Part shown: piece after piece, positions 1 to 6,133 of the stretch | Layout of the letters: each line of letters opens with the position of its first letter | How positions within the stretch are numbered: position 1 is the stretch's first letter | Assembly (NCBI GenBank): GCA_945952355.1 | Contig: CAMFIW010000150.1 | Coordinates: 1-6,940 of the forward strand | Direction: 5' to 3' | Length of the DNA: 6,940 nucleotides | Source of the DNA: an uncultured Phenylobacterium sp. | GTDB taxonomy: Bacteria; Pseudomonadota; Alphaproteobacteria; Caulobacterales; Caulobacteraceae | The notes under the pieces: generated by a model | Seen by the model: the letters and a program-made list of their open reading frames with translations, nothing else | Databases searched by the model: none | Told to the model about the DNA's origin: nothing | Program-made: the position numbers and the translations under genes

Positions 1-408
1 CTGCAGACGCTTGCGGACCAGGCCGTCGAGGCTCTCGAAGGCGCTCATCAGCGGCGCCGGGCGCCGCCAGCCCTCGAGGGCCACGGCGCGCTTGGCGGTG
101 TTCTTGGCGAGGTCGCCGCAGCGTTCCAGGTCGGCGGCGGTCTTGAGGGCCGCCACCGCATGACGCAGGTCCTCGGCCACCGGCTGGCGCAGGGCCACCA
201 GGCGCACGGCGGTCTCCTGAAGGCTCACCTCCAGGACGTCGACATTGCGGTCCTGGTCGATGACCCGGCGAGCCAGTTCGGGGTTGTCGGTGACCAGGGC
301 GCGGGTGGCGTCCTCGGTCTCGCTGAGCGCCAGGCGTCCCAGGGTCGCCACCTGGTCCTTCAGGGCGGCGAGGTCGGAATCGAAGGCGCGAAGGGTGTGC
401 TCGACCAT
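1..408 (-). CDS. phoU: PhoU, phosphate-signalling regulator (N-terminal 136 residues; cut by window edge)
   Basis: The minus strand from an ATG at 406-408 reads open to the left edge for 136 codons, so about 60% of a usual 220-240 residue PhoU is present. It begins MVEHTLRAFDSDLAALKDQV and contains the family's metal-binding helix signature, seen here as DLERCGDLAKN at about residues 97-107 (usual form DLERxGDxAxN). PhoU is a cytoplasmic three-helix-bundle repeat protein that links the Pst transporter to the PhoR kinase and keeps the Pho regulon off when phosphate is plentiful. The start lies 7 bases after the pstB stop, and a GAGG ribosome site overlaps that stop with 5-base spacing, so it is the last visible gene of the pst operon. 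phoB commonly follows phoU in alphaproteobacteria, but that region is outside the window. The identification is firm; completeness cannot be judged. Confidence 0.95.
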   Translation of the reverse strand, partial: MVEHTLRAFDSDLAALKDQVATLGRLALSETEDATRALVTDNPELARRVIDQDRNVDVLEVSLQETAVRLVALRQPVAEDLRHAVAALKTAADLERCGDLAKNTAKRAVALEGWRRPAPLMSAFESLDGLVRKRLQ

Positions 409-415
409 GGGATCC

Positions 416-1222
416 TCAACCGAACCGGCCGGTGATGTAGTCGGAGGTCCGGCGGGTGGCCGGACGGGTGAACACGGCGTCGGTCGGGCCGAACTCGACG
501 AGCTCGCCCAGGTACATGAAGCCGGTATAGTCGGAGACCCGCGCCGCCTGGCCCAGGTTGTGGGTCACGATGACGATGGTGTGGTCGGCCTTCAGAGTGG
601 TGACCGTCTCTTCCAGTCGGGCCGAGGAGATCGGGTCCAGCGCGGAGGTCGGCTCGTCCAGCAGCAGGACTTCGGGCTTCACGGCGACGCCGCGGGCCAC
701 GCACAGGCGTTGCTGCTGGCCGCCGGAAAGGCCGAGGCCGGGCGAGCGCAGCTTGTCCTTCACCTCGTCCCAGAGGGCCGCGCGAGTCAGGCTCTCCTCG
801 ACGCGCACGTCCATGTCGGCCTTCGACAGGTTCTCGTAGAGCCGCACGCCGAAGGCCACATTGTCGTAGATCGACATCGGGAACGGGGTCGGCTTCTGGA
901 ACACCATGCCGACCCGGGCGCGCAGGCGGGCCAGGTCCGTTCGCGGGCTCAGCGCGTTCTCGCCGTCGATCAGGATTTCGCCCGTGGCCTTTTGGCCGGG
1001 ATAGAGGGCGTACATCCGGTTCAGCGTACGCAGCAAGGTCGACTTGCCACAGCCCGAGGGGCCGATCAGCGCCGTCACCTGGTTGCGGGCGAACGGGATC
1101 GAGACCGACTTCAGGGCGTGCGATCCGCCGTAGTAGAAGTCGAGGTTCTTGACGTTCACCTTGACGAGCGACGGGTCGATCGTCGCCACGCTCGTCTCGA
1201 ATTCGTGGGCGGTATTGTTCAT
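416..1222 (-). CDS. pstB: PstB, phosphate ABC transporter ATP-binding protein
   Basis: This is a complete 268-residue ABC ATPase, the usual PstB length. Visible motifs in order are Walker [10 protein letters not shown] (54-62), Q-loop Q109 in [10 protein letters not shown], signature LSGGQQQR (165-172), Walker B VLLLDEP (185-191), D-loop SALD (193-196) and switch histidine H221. The C terminus SDYITGRFG is the typical PstB ending ([10 protein letters not shown]), which separates it from other ABC ATPases. A dimer on the cytoplasmic face powers phosphate import through PstC/PstA. The ATG overlaps the pstA stop as ATGA, which implies translational coupling, and a GGGAG lies 10 bases upstream inside pstA. 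The first 20 or so residues are a variable polar extension. All catalytic residues are present, so it should be functional. Confidence 0.98.
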   Translation of the reverse strand: MNNTAHEFETSVATIDPSLVKVNVKNLDFYYGGSHALKSVSIPFARNQVTALIGPSGCGKSTLLRTLNRMYALYPGQKATGEILIDGENALSPRTDLARLRARVGMVFQKPTPFPMSIYDNVAFGVRLYENLSKADMDVRVEESLTRAALWDEVKDKLRSPGLGLSGGQQQRLCVARGVAVKPEVLLLDEPTSALDPISSARLEETVTTLKADHTIVIVTHNLGQAARVSDYTGFMYLGELVEFGPTDAVFTRPATRRTSDYITGRFG

Positions 1223-2073
1223 GAGCGGTTTTGCTCCCGGGTCACGAAGCGCGCGATGATGGTGACGGTCAGCACGGTGATGGCGATCAGCAGGGCGCCG
1301 ACCCAGGCCAGGCGCTGCCAGTCGTCATAGGGGCTGAGCGCGTACTGGAAGATCACCACCGGCAGGTTCGCCATCGGCTTGGTGGGGTTGAGTTCGAAGA
1401 ACTGGTTGTTGAGGGCCGTGAACAGCAGGGGCGCCGTCTCGCCGGTGATGCGGGCGAAGGCCAGAAGCGCTCCCGTCAGGATGCCGCCGCGCGCCGAGCG
1501 CCACAGGATTTCCCGGATCACCAGGGCCAGCGGCGCGCCGAGGCCGACGCCCGATTCCCGCAGCAACGAAGGCTGCAGGGCGAGCACGTCCTCGGTGGTT
1601 CGCGTGATCACCGGCGCCGCCAGCAGGGCGAGCGCCACCGCGCCGGCGAAGGCCGAGAAGGTGTGGAAGGGCGCGACCAGCATCTCGTAGACGAACAGGC
1701 CCACGAGGATCGACGGCGCCGAAAGCAGCACGTCGTTCAGGAAGCGCACCACAGATCCGTACCGCGAATTCTGGCCGTACTCCGCAAGCCAGGTGCCGGC
1801 CAGCACGCCGATCACCACGGCCAGGGTCATGCCCATGGTGCACATCATCACCGAGCCGATGATGGCGTTGGCCAGGCCGCCCCTGGAATGCGGGGCCGGC
1901 GTGGCCTCGGTGAAGACCGCCAGGTTGAAGCCGCCGGCGCCCTTGCTGACCAGCGTCCACAGGATGGCGGCCAGTGCGATCAGGGCCAGTCCTGTCACCA
2001 CCACGCAGAAGCCGGTGAAGACGGCGTTGGTCACCCGGCGCCGAAGCATCAAGGTCGAAGAGGCCGCGCTCAT
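1219..2073 (-). CDS. pstA: PstA, phosphate ABC transporter permease
   Basis: This is a complete 284-residue inner-membrane protein, close to the E. coli PstA length of just under 300. Hydrophobic segments appear near residues 17-41, 68-96, 117-157 (probably two spans), 197-220 and 256-275, consistent with six helices. The permease coupling loop that contacts PstB is seen as [19 protein letters not shown] (172-190), followed by the PstA-typical [24 protein letters not shown] region (197-220). The [10 protein letters not shown] sequence distinguishes PstA from PstC. With PstC it forms the phosphate channel. Both ends show 4-base ATGA overlaps, with the pstC stop at its start and the pstB start at its stop, so the three genes are translationally coupled. 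No sign of damage is visible. Confidence 0.97.
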   Translation of the reverse strand: MSAASSTLMLRRRVTNAVFTGFCVVVTGLALIALAAILWTLVSKGAGGFNLAVFTEATPAPHSRGGLANAIIGSVMMCTMGMTLAVVIGVLAGTWLAEYGQNSRYGSVVRFLNDVLLSAPSILVGLFVYEMLVAPFHTFSAFAGAVALALLAAPVITRTTEDVLALQPSLLRESGVGLGAPLALVIREILWRSARGGILTGALLAFARITGETAPLLFTALNNQFFELNPTKPMANLPVVIFQYALSPYDDWQRLAWVGALLIAITVLTVTIIARFVTREQNRS

Positions 2074-3038
2074 GCCCTGTCCCCCTGATGGCCCAGCAGC
2101 AGGCGCGCCAGCGCCAGCACCGCGAAGGTGATCACGAACAGCACCAGACCGAGCGCGATCAGCGCGGCCAGGTGGACGTCGCTGGTCGCCTCGGTGAATT
2201 CGTTGGCGATGGTCGAGGCGATGGTCGAGCCCGAAGCGAAGGCCGATGTTGGGAAGTCGTGCGAATTCCCGATGATGAAGGTGACCGCCATGGTCTCACC
2301 AAGCGCGCGGCCCAGGCCGAGCATCACCGCCCCGATGGCGCCGCGGCGCACATAGGGAAGCGTGACCTTCATCACCACCTCGCTGGTGGTGGAGCCAAGG
2401 CCGTAGGCGCTCTCGCGCACCGCCGGCGGCACGGTCATCAGCAGGTCGCGCAGGGTCGCCGCCATGAACGGCAGGATCATGATCGCCAGGATGATCGAGG
2501 CGGCCAGGATGCCGGATCCGTTGGGGATCCCCAGGGTCAGGCTCTCCCAGATCGTCCCGGGCGGCGCGGCGGCCATCAGCGGGCGCTGGATCCACTTGGC
2601 GAACAGCGGGGCGAAGATGAACAGGCCCCACATGCCGTAGACGATGGAGGGAATGCCGGCGAGCAGTTCGACGGCCGTGCCGATCGGGCGGCGCAGCGGC
2701 GCCGGACACAACTCGGTCAGGAAGAAGGCGACGCCCGCGGCGACCGGCAGGGCCATCAGCAGGGCCAGGCCCGAGGTGATCAGCGTGCCGACGATCGGGC
2801 CGGCGGCGCCATAGACCTCGGTCACCGGGTTCCAGGTGACGGTCGTGATGAAGCCGAAGCCGAACTTCTTGATGGCGGGCCAGCCGCCGATGAACAGGGC
2901 GATCAGCAGGCCGCTGAGAGCGGCTAGAAGGGCTGTGGCGGCCGAGAAGCACAGGCCCTCGAAGAGGGTGCTGAGCAAGGCTCCGCGCGCGGCGGTCCGC
3001 CTCGGAGGCGGCGCGTGGGAAATCGATGCGTCTGACAT
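2070..3038 (-). CDS. pstC: PstC, phosphate ABC transporter permease
   Basis: This is a complete 322-residue permease, the E. coli-type length, lacking the long N-terminal extension found in some alphaproteobacterial PstC proteins. Family landmarks are WNPVTEVYGAAGPIVGTL (69-86), the AVELLAGIPSIVYGMWGLF membrane segment (122-140), the coupling loop RESAYGLGSTTSEVVMKVTLPYVRRG (208-233), and LGRALGETMAVTFIIGN (242-258), the PstC counterpart of PstA's [10 protein letters not shown]. The N-terminal 22 residues are polar and cytoplasmic. It pairs with PstA in the inner membrane. No strong Shine-Dalgarno precedes the ATG; only a purine-poor GACCGAGACCGACAAC is seen. A strong hairpin lies between this gene and pstS, so PstC is probably made at a lower level than PstS. 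Confidence 0.97.
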   Translation of the reverse strand: MSDASISHAPPPRRTAARGALLSTLFEGLCFSAATALLAALSGLLIALFIGGWPAIKKFGFGFITTVTWNPVTEVYGAAGPIVGTLITSGLALLMALPVAAGVAFFLTELCPAPLRRPIGTAVELLAGIPSIVYGMWGLFIFAPLFAKWIQRPLMAAAPPGTIWESLTLGIPNGSGILAASIILAIMILPFMAATLRDLLMTVPPAVRESAYGLGSTTSEVVMKVTLPYVRRGAIGAVMLGLGRALGETMAVTFIIGNSHDFPTSAFASGSTIASTIANEFTEATSDVHLAALIALGLVLFVITFAVLALARLLLGHQGDRA

Positions 3039-3066
3039 GTTGTCGGTCTCGGTCCAGCCGGTCAGG

Positions 3067-3097
3067 GCCGCCCCCGCCGGGTTCCGGCGGGGGCGGC
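3067..3097 (-). other. Intercistronic hairpin between pstS and pstC
   Basis: Two 14-base arms (GCCGCCCCCGCCGG at 3067-3080 and its exact reverse complement at 3084-3097) flank a 3-base centre. The all-GC stem lies 7 bases beyond the pstS stop in the 66-base pstS-pstC gap. On the transcribed minus strand no T-run follows, so it is not a classical rho-independent terminator. The likely role, by analogy with hairpins after other binding-protein genes such as malE, is to protect the 3' end of pstS mRNA or to attenuate read-through, giving more PstS than permease. The structure is seen directly; the role is inferred. Confidence 0.8.
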
Positions 3098-3104
3098 TCG
3101 AACC

Positions 3105-4109
3105 TTATTTGACCTGCGACCAGGCCGTCTTGCGGATCAGGTCCTTCACGGCCGCCGGGAGCGGCACGTAGGACAGGGACGAGGCCGCAGCGTCGCCGTT
3201 CTTATAGGCCCAGTCGAAGAACTTGAGCACTTCCTTGCCGTTCTTCTGGTCCTTGTGGAGCAGGATGAAGGTGGCGCCCGAGATCGGCCAGGAGGCCGCG
3301 CCGGGCTGGTCGATCAGCAGCAGGTAGAAGCCCGGAGCCGATTGCCACTTGGCGCCCGAGGCGGCCGCAGCGAAGGCCGAGGCGGTCGGGGAGACGAACT
3401 GGCCGGCCTTGTTCTGCACCTGGGTGTAGATCAGGTTGTTGGTGGCCGCGTAGGCGTATTCCACGTAGCCGATCGAGCCTTCGGTCTGCTTCACGAAGGC
3501 GGCGACGCCCTCGTTGCCCTTGCCGCCGAGGCCGACGGGCCAGGCGACCGCGTCGTTCGCGCCGACCTGGGCGGCCCAGCGCGGGGCCTTGCTGGACAGG
3601 AAGGTCGTGAAGATGAAGGTGGTGCCCGAGCCGTCCGAGCGGTGGACGACGGTGATCGGCAGGTTCGGAAGCGGCACGCCCGGATTGGTCTTCGCCAGCA
3701 GCGGATCGTTCCACTTCTTGATCACGCCGCGATAGATGTCGGCGATCTGGGCGCCGGTCAGCTTGATCTGGCCCGCCTTGATGCCCGGCAGGTTCACCAC
3801 CGGAACGACGCCGCCGATGACGGTCGGGAACTGCACGAAGTTGTTGGCGGCGAGATCGTCCGGCTTCAGCGGCTTGTCGGTCGCGCCGAAGTCCACGGTG
3901 TTGGCCGTGATCTGGCGGATGCCGCCGCCCGAACCGATCGACTGATAGTTCAGGTTGGTGCCGGTGGCGGCCTTATATCCCTCGGCCCACTTGGCGTAGA
4001 CCGGCGCCGGGAAGGTCGCGCCCGCCCCGGAAATCGCCGCGGCTTGCGCGAACGCTCCGACGCCCGCCAGCAGGGCGGCGCCCAGCGCCACACCCAGTGT
4101 CTTCAACAT
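3105..4109 (-). CDS. pstS: PstS, periplasmic phosphate-binding protein
   Basis: This is a 334-residue precursor of the PstS family. The start was chosen at the ATG (4107-4109) that has an AGGAG at 4118-4122, 8 bases upstream, and is followed directly by a signal peptide (MLKTLGVALGAALLAGVGAFAQAAA, cleavage near residues 23-25). The open frame extends 74 codons further upstream, but that part runs through promoter sequence and does not look like protein. Phosphate-contacting motifs are visible: GAGATFPAPVYAKW (28-41), SIGSGGGIRQ (58-67), DFGATDKPL (73-81) and HRSDGSGTTFIFTTF (156-170). The protein binds phosphate in the periplasm and delivers it to PstC/PstA. It heads the operon behind a PHO box. 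In some Caulobacter genomes pstS is, from memory, located away from pstCAB, so its linkage here may be lineage-informative. No lipobox cysteine is present, so it is soluble rather than lipid-anchored. Confidence 0.97.
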   Translation of the reverse strand: MLKTLGVALGAALLAGVGAFAQAAAISGAGATFPAPVYAKWAEGYKAATGTNLNYQSIGSGGGIRQITANTVDFGATDKPLKPDDLAANNFVQFPTVIGGVVPVVNLPGIKAGQIKLTGAQIADIYRGVIKKWNDPLLAKTNPGVPLPNLPITVVHRSDGSGTTFIFTTFLSSKAPRWAAQVGANDAVAWPVGLGGKGNEGVAAFVKQTEGSIGYVEYAYAATNNLIYTQVQNKAGQFVSPTASAFAAAASGAKWQSAPGFYLLLIDQPGAASWPISGATFILLHKDQKNGKEVLKFFDWAYKNGDAAASSLSYVPLPAAVKDLIRKTAWSQVK

Positions 4110-4117
4110 GGCTCTCT

Positions 4118-4122
4118 CTCCT
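4118..4122 (-). promoter_or_regulatory. pstS ribosome binding site
   Basis: AGGAG on the minus strand, 8 bases from the ATG at 4109. It decides the pstS start against longer upstream alternatives in the same frame. Confidence 0.85.
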
Positions 4123-4164
4123 GGAGATTTGCGAGCGCCCCATCCACGTCGCTCTCGGCCGTGG

Positions 4165-4198
4165 TCCTTAGCGATCTTGGTTGTCAGTTTGGTGACAC
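4165..4198 (-). promoter_or_regulatory. PHO box and probable promoter of pstS
   Basis: Read on the minus strand, GTGTCAC (4198-4192), CAAA (4191-4188) and CTGACAA (4187-4181) form two heptamers at an 11-bp period. This matches the CTGTCAT-N4-CTGTCAT layout of PhoB binding sites, with mismatches at the first base of one repeat and at two positions of the other. A poor -10 candidate (TAAGGA, 4170-4165) begins 10 bases downstream, which is the spacing seen at PhoB-activated promoters where the box replaces the -35. Transcription would start near 4158, leaving a leader of about 50 bases. The box is clearly seen; the -10 and start point are inferred. Confidence 0.7.
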
Positions 4199-4199
4199 G

Positions 4200-4239
4200 C
4201 TCCGCAGGCTGATCGTGAAAACAACTCCGCGGACTGATC
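4200..4239. repeat. Two 15-bp direct repeats upstream of the pstS PHO box
   Basis: CTCCGCAGGCTGATC (4200-4214) and CTCCGCGGACTGATC (4225-4239) agree at 13 of 15 bases and are offset by 25 bp. They end one base from the pstS PHO box, at about -42 to -81 relative to the inferred pstS start. They do not match the PHO-box heptamer. They could be sites for a second regulator of pstS, but no protein is identified from sequence alone. Confidence 0.6.
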
Positions 4240-4250
4240 TTTCCTTCGCG

Positions 4251-4274
4251 CGCGGGCGCGTCGACGCGCCCGCG
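4251..4274. repeat. Perfect 24-bp palindrome in the divergent promoter region
   Basis: The arm CGCGGGCGCG (4251-4260), centre TCGA and the exact reverse complement of the arm (4265-4274) form an uninterrupted self-complementary sequence. It sits almost midway between the inferred start points of pstS (about 4158) and the porin (about 4353) and between the two PHO boxes. It may be a dimeric regulator site or a cruciform-prone spacer. No T-run follows on either strand, so it does not look like a terminator. Confidence 0.7.
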
Positions 4275-4291
4275 GCGATGGCGTGACCCCG

Positions 4292-4346
4292 CTGTCATCG
4301 GGCTGTCACGCACCTGTCGGCCAACCGTCACGGCTGCGGGATAAAT
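4292..4346 (+). promoter_or_regulatory. Four-repeat PHO box and -10 of the porin gene
   Basis: CTGTCAT (4292-4298), CTGTCAC (4303-4309), CTGTCGG (4314-4320) and CCGTCAC (4325-4331) are spaced at exactly 11 bp, the helical-phase spacing of PhoB dimers. The first two are consensus or nearly so; the last two are weaker. A -10-like ATAAAT (4341-4346) follows 9 bases after the last repeat, in a segment otherwise almost pure GC. No separate -35 is needed for a PhoB-activated promoter. Transcription should start near 4353 with a leader of about 70 bases. The orientation points clearly to the porin rather than pstS. Confidence 0.85.
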
Positions 4347-4406
4347 CGCAGGGCCAGGACGCGGGGGCGCTGTCTGGTCTCTCCCCCGGCCCGCTGAATC
4401 AACGAC

Positions 4407-4413
4407 AAGGGGA
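4407..4413 (+). promoter_or_regulatory. Porin ribosome binding site
   Basis: AAGGGGA lies 8 bases before the ATG at 4422-4424 and supports that start. A GANTC site (GAATC, 4396-4400), the sequence methylated by CcrM in Caulobacter and relatives, lies just upstream in the leader; no functional role is claimed. Confidence 0.75.
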
Positions 4414-4421
4414 TAAGATCC

Positions 4422-6059
4422 ATGAGCCTTTCCACCAGGGCCCTGGCGACTCGTGGCGCGCTCGTCGCGCTGCTGGCGTCGAGCCTGGCCACCGGCGCGC
4501 TGGCCGCGCCGAAGGCTTCCGCCGCGGACAAGGACGCCAAGCTGGCGGCCATGCAGCAGCAGCTCGACGCGCTGAACGCCCAGATGGCCCAGCTGAAGGC
4601 CGCCGGCGCCCAGGACGCGCGCGTCGACGCCCTGCAGCAGCAGCTCGCCGACTTCGCCGCGCAGCTGGCCGACCTGAAGACCGCCCAGCAGGCCGATGCT
4701 TCCGACATCATCACCCTGAAGGCCCCGCCCTCGGGCGGCGCGGTCACCACGACCCTGCCGAACGGCAAGCCGGCCTTCGCCACCGCGGACGGGCGCTTCA
4801 CCGCCAACGTGCGCGCCATCGTCATGTTCGACGCGGCCAAGTACTTCCAGAAGGACAACCTTCCGGCCGCCGTGACGAACCGCGACCTGAACAGCGGCAC
4901 CAACTTCCGCCGCGCCCGCTTCGGCATCGACGGCAAGCTATTCAAGGACTTCGACTACACCTTGATCTACGAGTTCGGCGGCTCGGGCGCCGAGGACGCC
5001 GGCCACATCCAGGAAGCCTGGGTGCAGTACACCGCTTTGAAGCCCTGGCGGATCCGCCTGGGCGCCTTCGAGCCCAATATCGGCCTCGCCGCCGCGGTCT
5101 CGACGAGCCAGATGCCGATCATGGAACGCCCGGCCCCGGCCGAAGTCGCCCGCAATGTCGCCGCCGGCGACTCGCGCAGCGCCATCCAGGTGACCGGCAA
5201 TGGCGTCTGGGGCGAAGGCGACACCGGAATCGCCGCGCGCTGGCTGGCCTCGGGCGCCTTCACCGGCAATGTGGTCGGCACGATCAACTCGACCGGCAGC
5301 GCCGCGGCCCAGCCGTTCGGCGAGCAGACCGCGATCATCGGCCGCTTCGCGGTCGCGCCGTTCTCCTCGACCGACTAGCAGGCCCACTTCGGCGTCAACG
5401 GCCAGTACGTGATCTCGCCGAACGACGCCGGCTCCGCGGCAAGCCCGCGCTACGGCGTCCAGCTGCGCGATCGCCCGGAACTGCGCGTCGACGGCACGCG
5501 CCTGGTCGACACCGGCGCCATCGACGCCCGCCACGTCTCGGTCTACGGCGCCGAAGCCGGCTTCCAGATGCAGAACTTCCTGCTGGAGGGCGAGTACTTC
5601 AAATACAAGATCGATCGCCGCATCACCGGCGCGGCGCGTCCGAGCGATCCGGACTTCAGCGGCTGGTACGCCCAGGGCGTGTGGGTGATCACCGGCGAAC
5701 AGCGCCTGTACAACCCGACCGAAGGCCGCTTCGACGCGCCGAAGCCGAACTACAACTTCAACCCCTCGGCCGGCACCTACGGCGCCTGGGAAATCGCGGC
5801 CCGCTATTCGGACCTCGACCTGAACTACAACGACTGCGGCGCCGGCAAGGCGATCCCGGCCTCCCCGGCCGCCTGCTTCGACGCCGTCCGCGGCGGCGAG
5901 CAGAAGATCTCCACCATCGGCGTCAACTGGTACCTCAACCCGTCGATCCGCTTCATGCTCGACTACCAGCATGTCGACATCGACCGCCTGAACGCCGCCG
6001 GCGTCCAGGTCGGCCAGAAGTACAACGCCCTGGCGCTGCGGAGCCAGTTCACCTTCTAG
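4422..6059 (+). pseudogene. OprP/OprO-type phosphate or polyphosphate porin, interrupted by an in-frame TAG
   Basis: Read through one internal stop, this is a 545-residue outer-membrane porin of the Porin_O_P type. It has a signal peptide (1-28, ending ATGALA-A), a periplasmic coiled coil (about 38-90, with heptad leucines at 48, 51, 58, 71, 75, 82 and 85), then a beta-barrel with family-like stretches NFRRARFGIDGKLFKDFDYTLIYEF (161-185), IQEAWVQYTALKPWRIRLGAFEPNIGL (196-222) and NWYLNPSIRFMLDYQHV near the end. The terminal residues SQFTF fit the aromatic outer-membrane assembly signal. Codon 319 (5376-5378) is TAG; the same frame continues at once with QAHFGVNGQYVISPNDAG, ordinary barrel sequence, and codon use does not change. 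Only one substitution is needed to restore it. No start with a ribosome site opens the second half, so split expression is unlikely. Truncation at 318 would remove about half the barrel and the C-terminal signal, so the product should not insert. The strong PHO promoter and terminator remain intact, suggesting very recent loss or a sequence error. Confidence 0.85.
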
Positions 6060-6085
6060 GTTTCAGTACCCCTCTCGAGCGTACG

Positions 6086-6121
6086 GGCCGCCGCGGAGTG
6101 ATCCGCGGCGGCCTTCGTTTT
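6086..6121 (+). terminator. Rho-independent terminator of the porin gene
   Basis: A perfect 12-bp stem (GGCCGCCGCGGA at 6086-6097 with its reverse complement at 6102-6113) closes a GTGA tetraloop and is followed by TTCGTTTT. It lies 26 bases after the porin stop. The T-rich tail exists only for plus-strand transcription. The convergent phnE transcript would meet the same stem 20 bases after its stop, but without a T-run. Confidence 0.9.
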
Positions 6122-6133
6122 GGGGCATGGCGC

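Noticed and set aside
245..1330. A 361-codon plus-strand open frame opposite phoU and pstB
   Set aside because: It is Arg/Gly/His-rich shadow sequence; the opposite strand encodes conserved PhoU and PstB with all motifs.
4110..4331. A 74-codon upstream extension of pstS in the same open frame
   Set aside because: It runs through the PHO boxes and repeats, has no signal peptide or ribosome site, and the ATG at 4109 has both.
4328..4945. A 205-codon minus-strand open frame over the porin 5' end
   Set aside because: It is Ser/Ala-rich antisense of the signal peptide and coiled coil and lies across the porin promoter; no start signal or family resemblance.
5376..5378. Amber codon as pyrrolysine or another recoded residue
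   Set aside because: Nothing in the gene family or the neighbourhood suggests recoding; a single point mutation or sequencing error is far simpler.
4938..5972. A 344-codon open frame on the minus strand opposite the porin
   Set aside because: It is a high-GC shadow of a clear porin frame, with low-complexity Val/Ala/Arg/Asp-rich sequence and no recognisable domain.
5409..6059. The second half of the porin as an independent gene starting at GTG 5409
   Set aside because: There is no ribosome site or signal peptide, and the reading frame and barrel sequence continue directly from before the TAG, so it is the 3' part of one gene.
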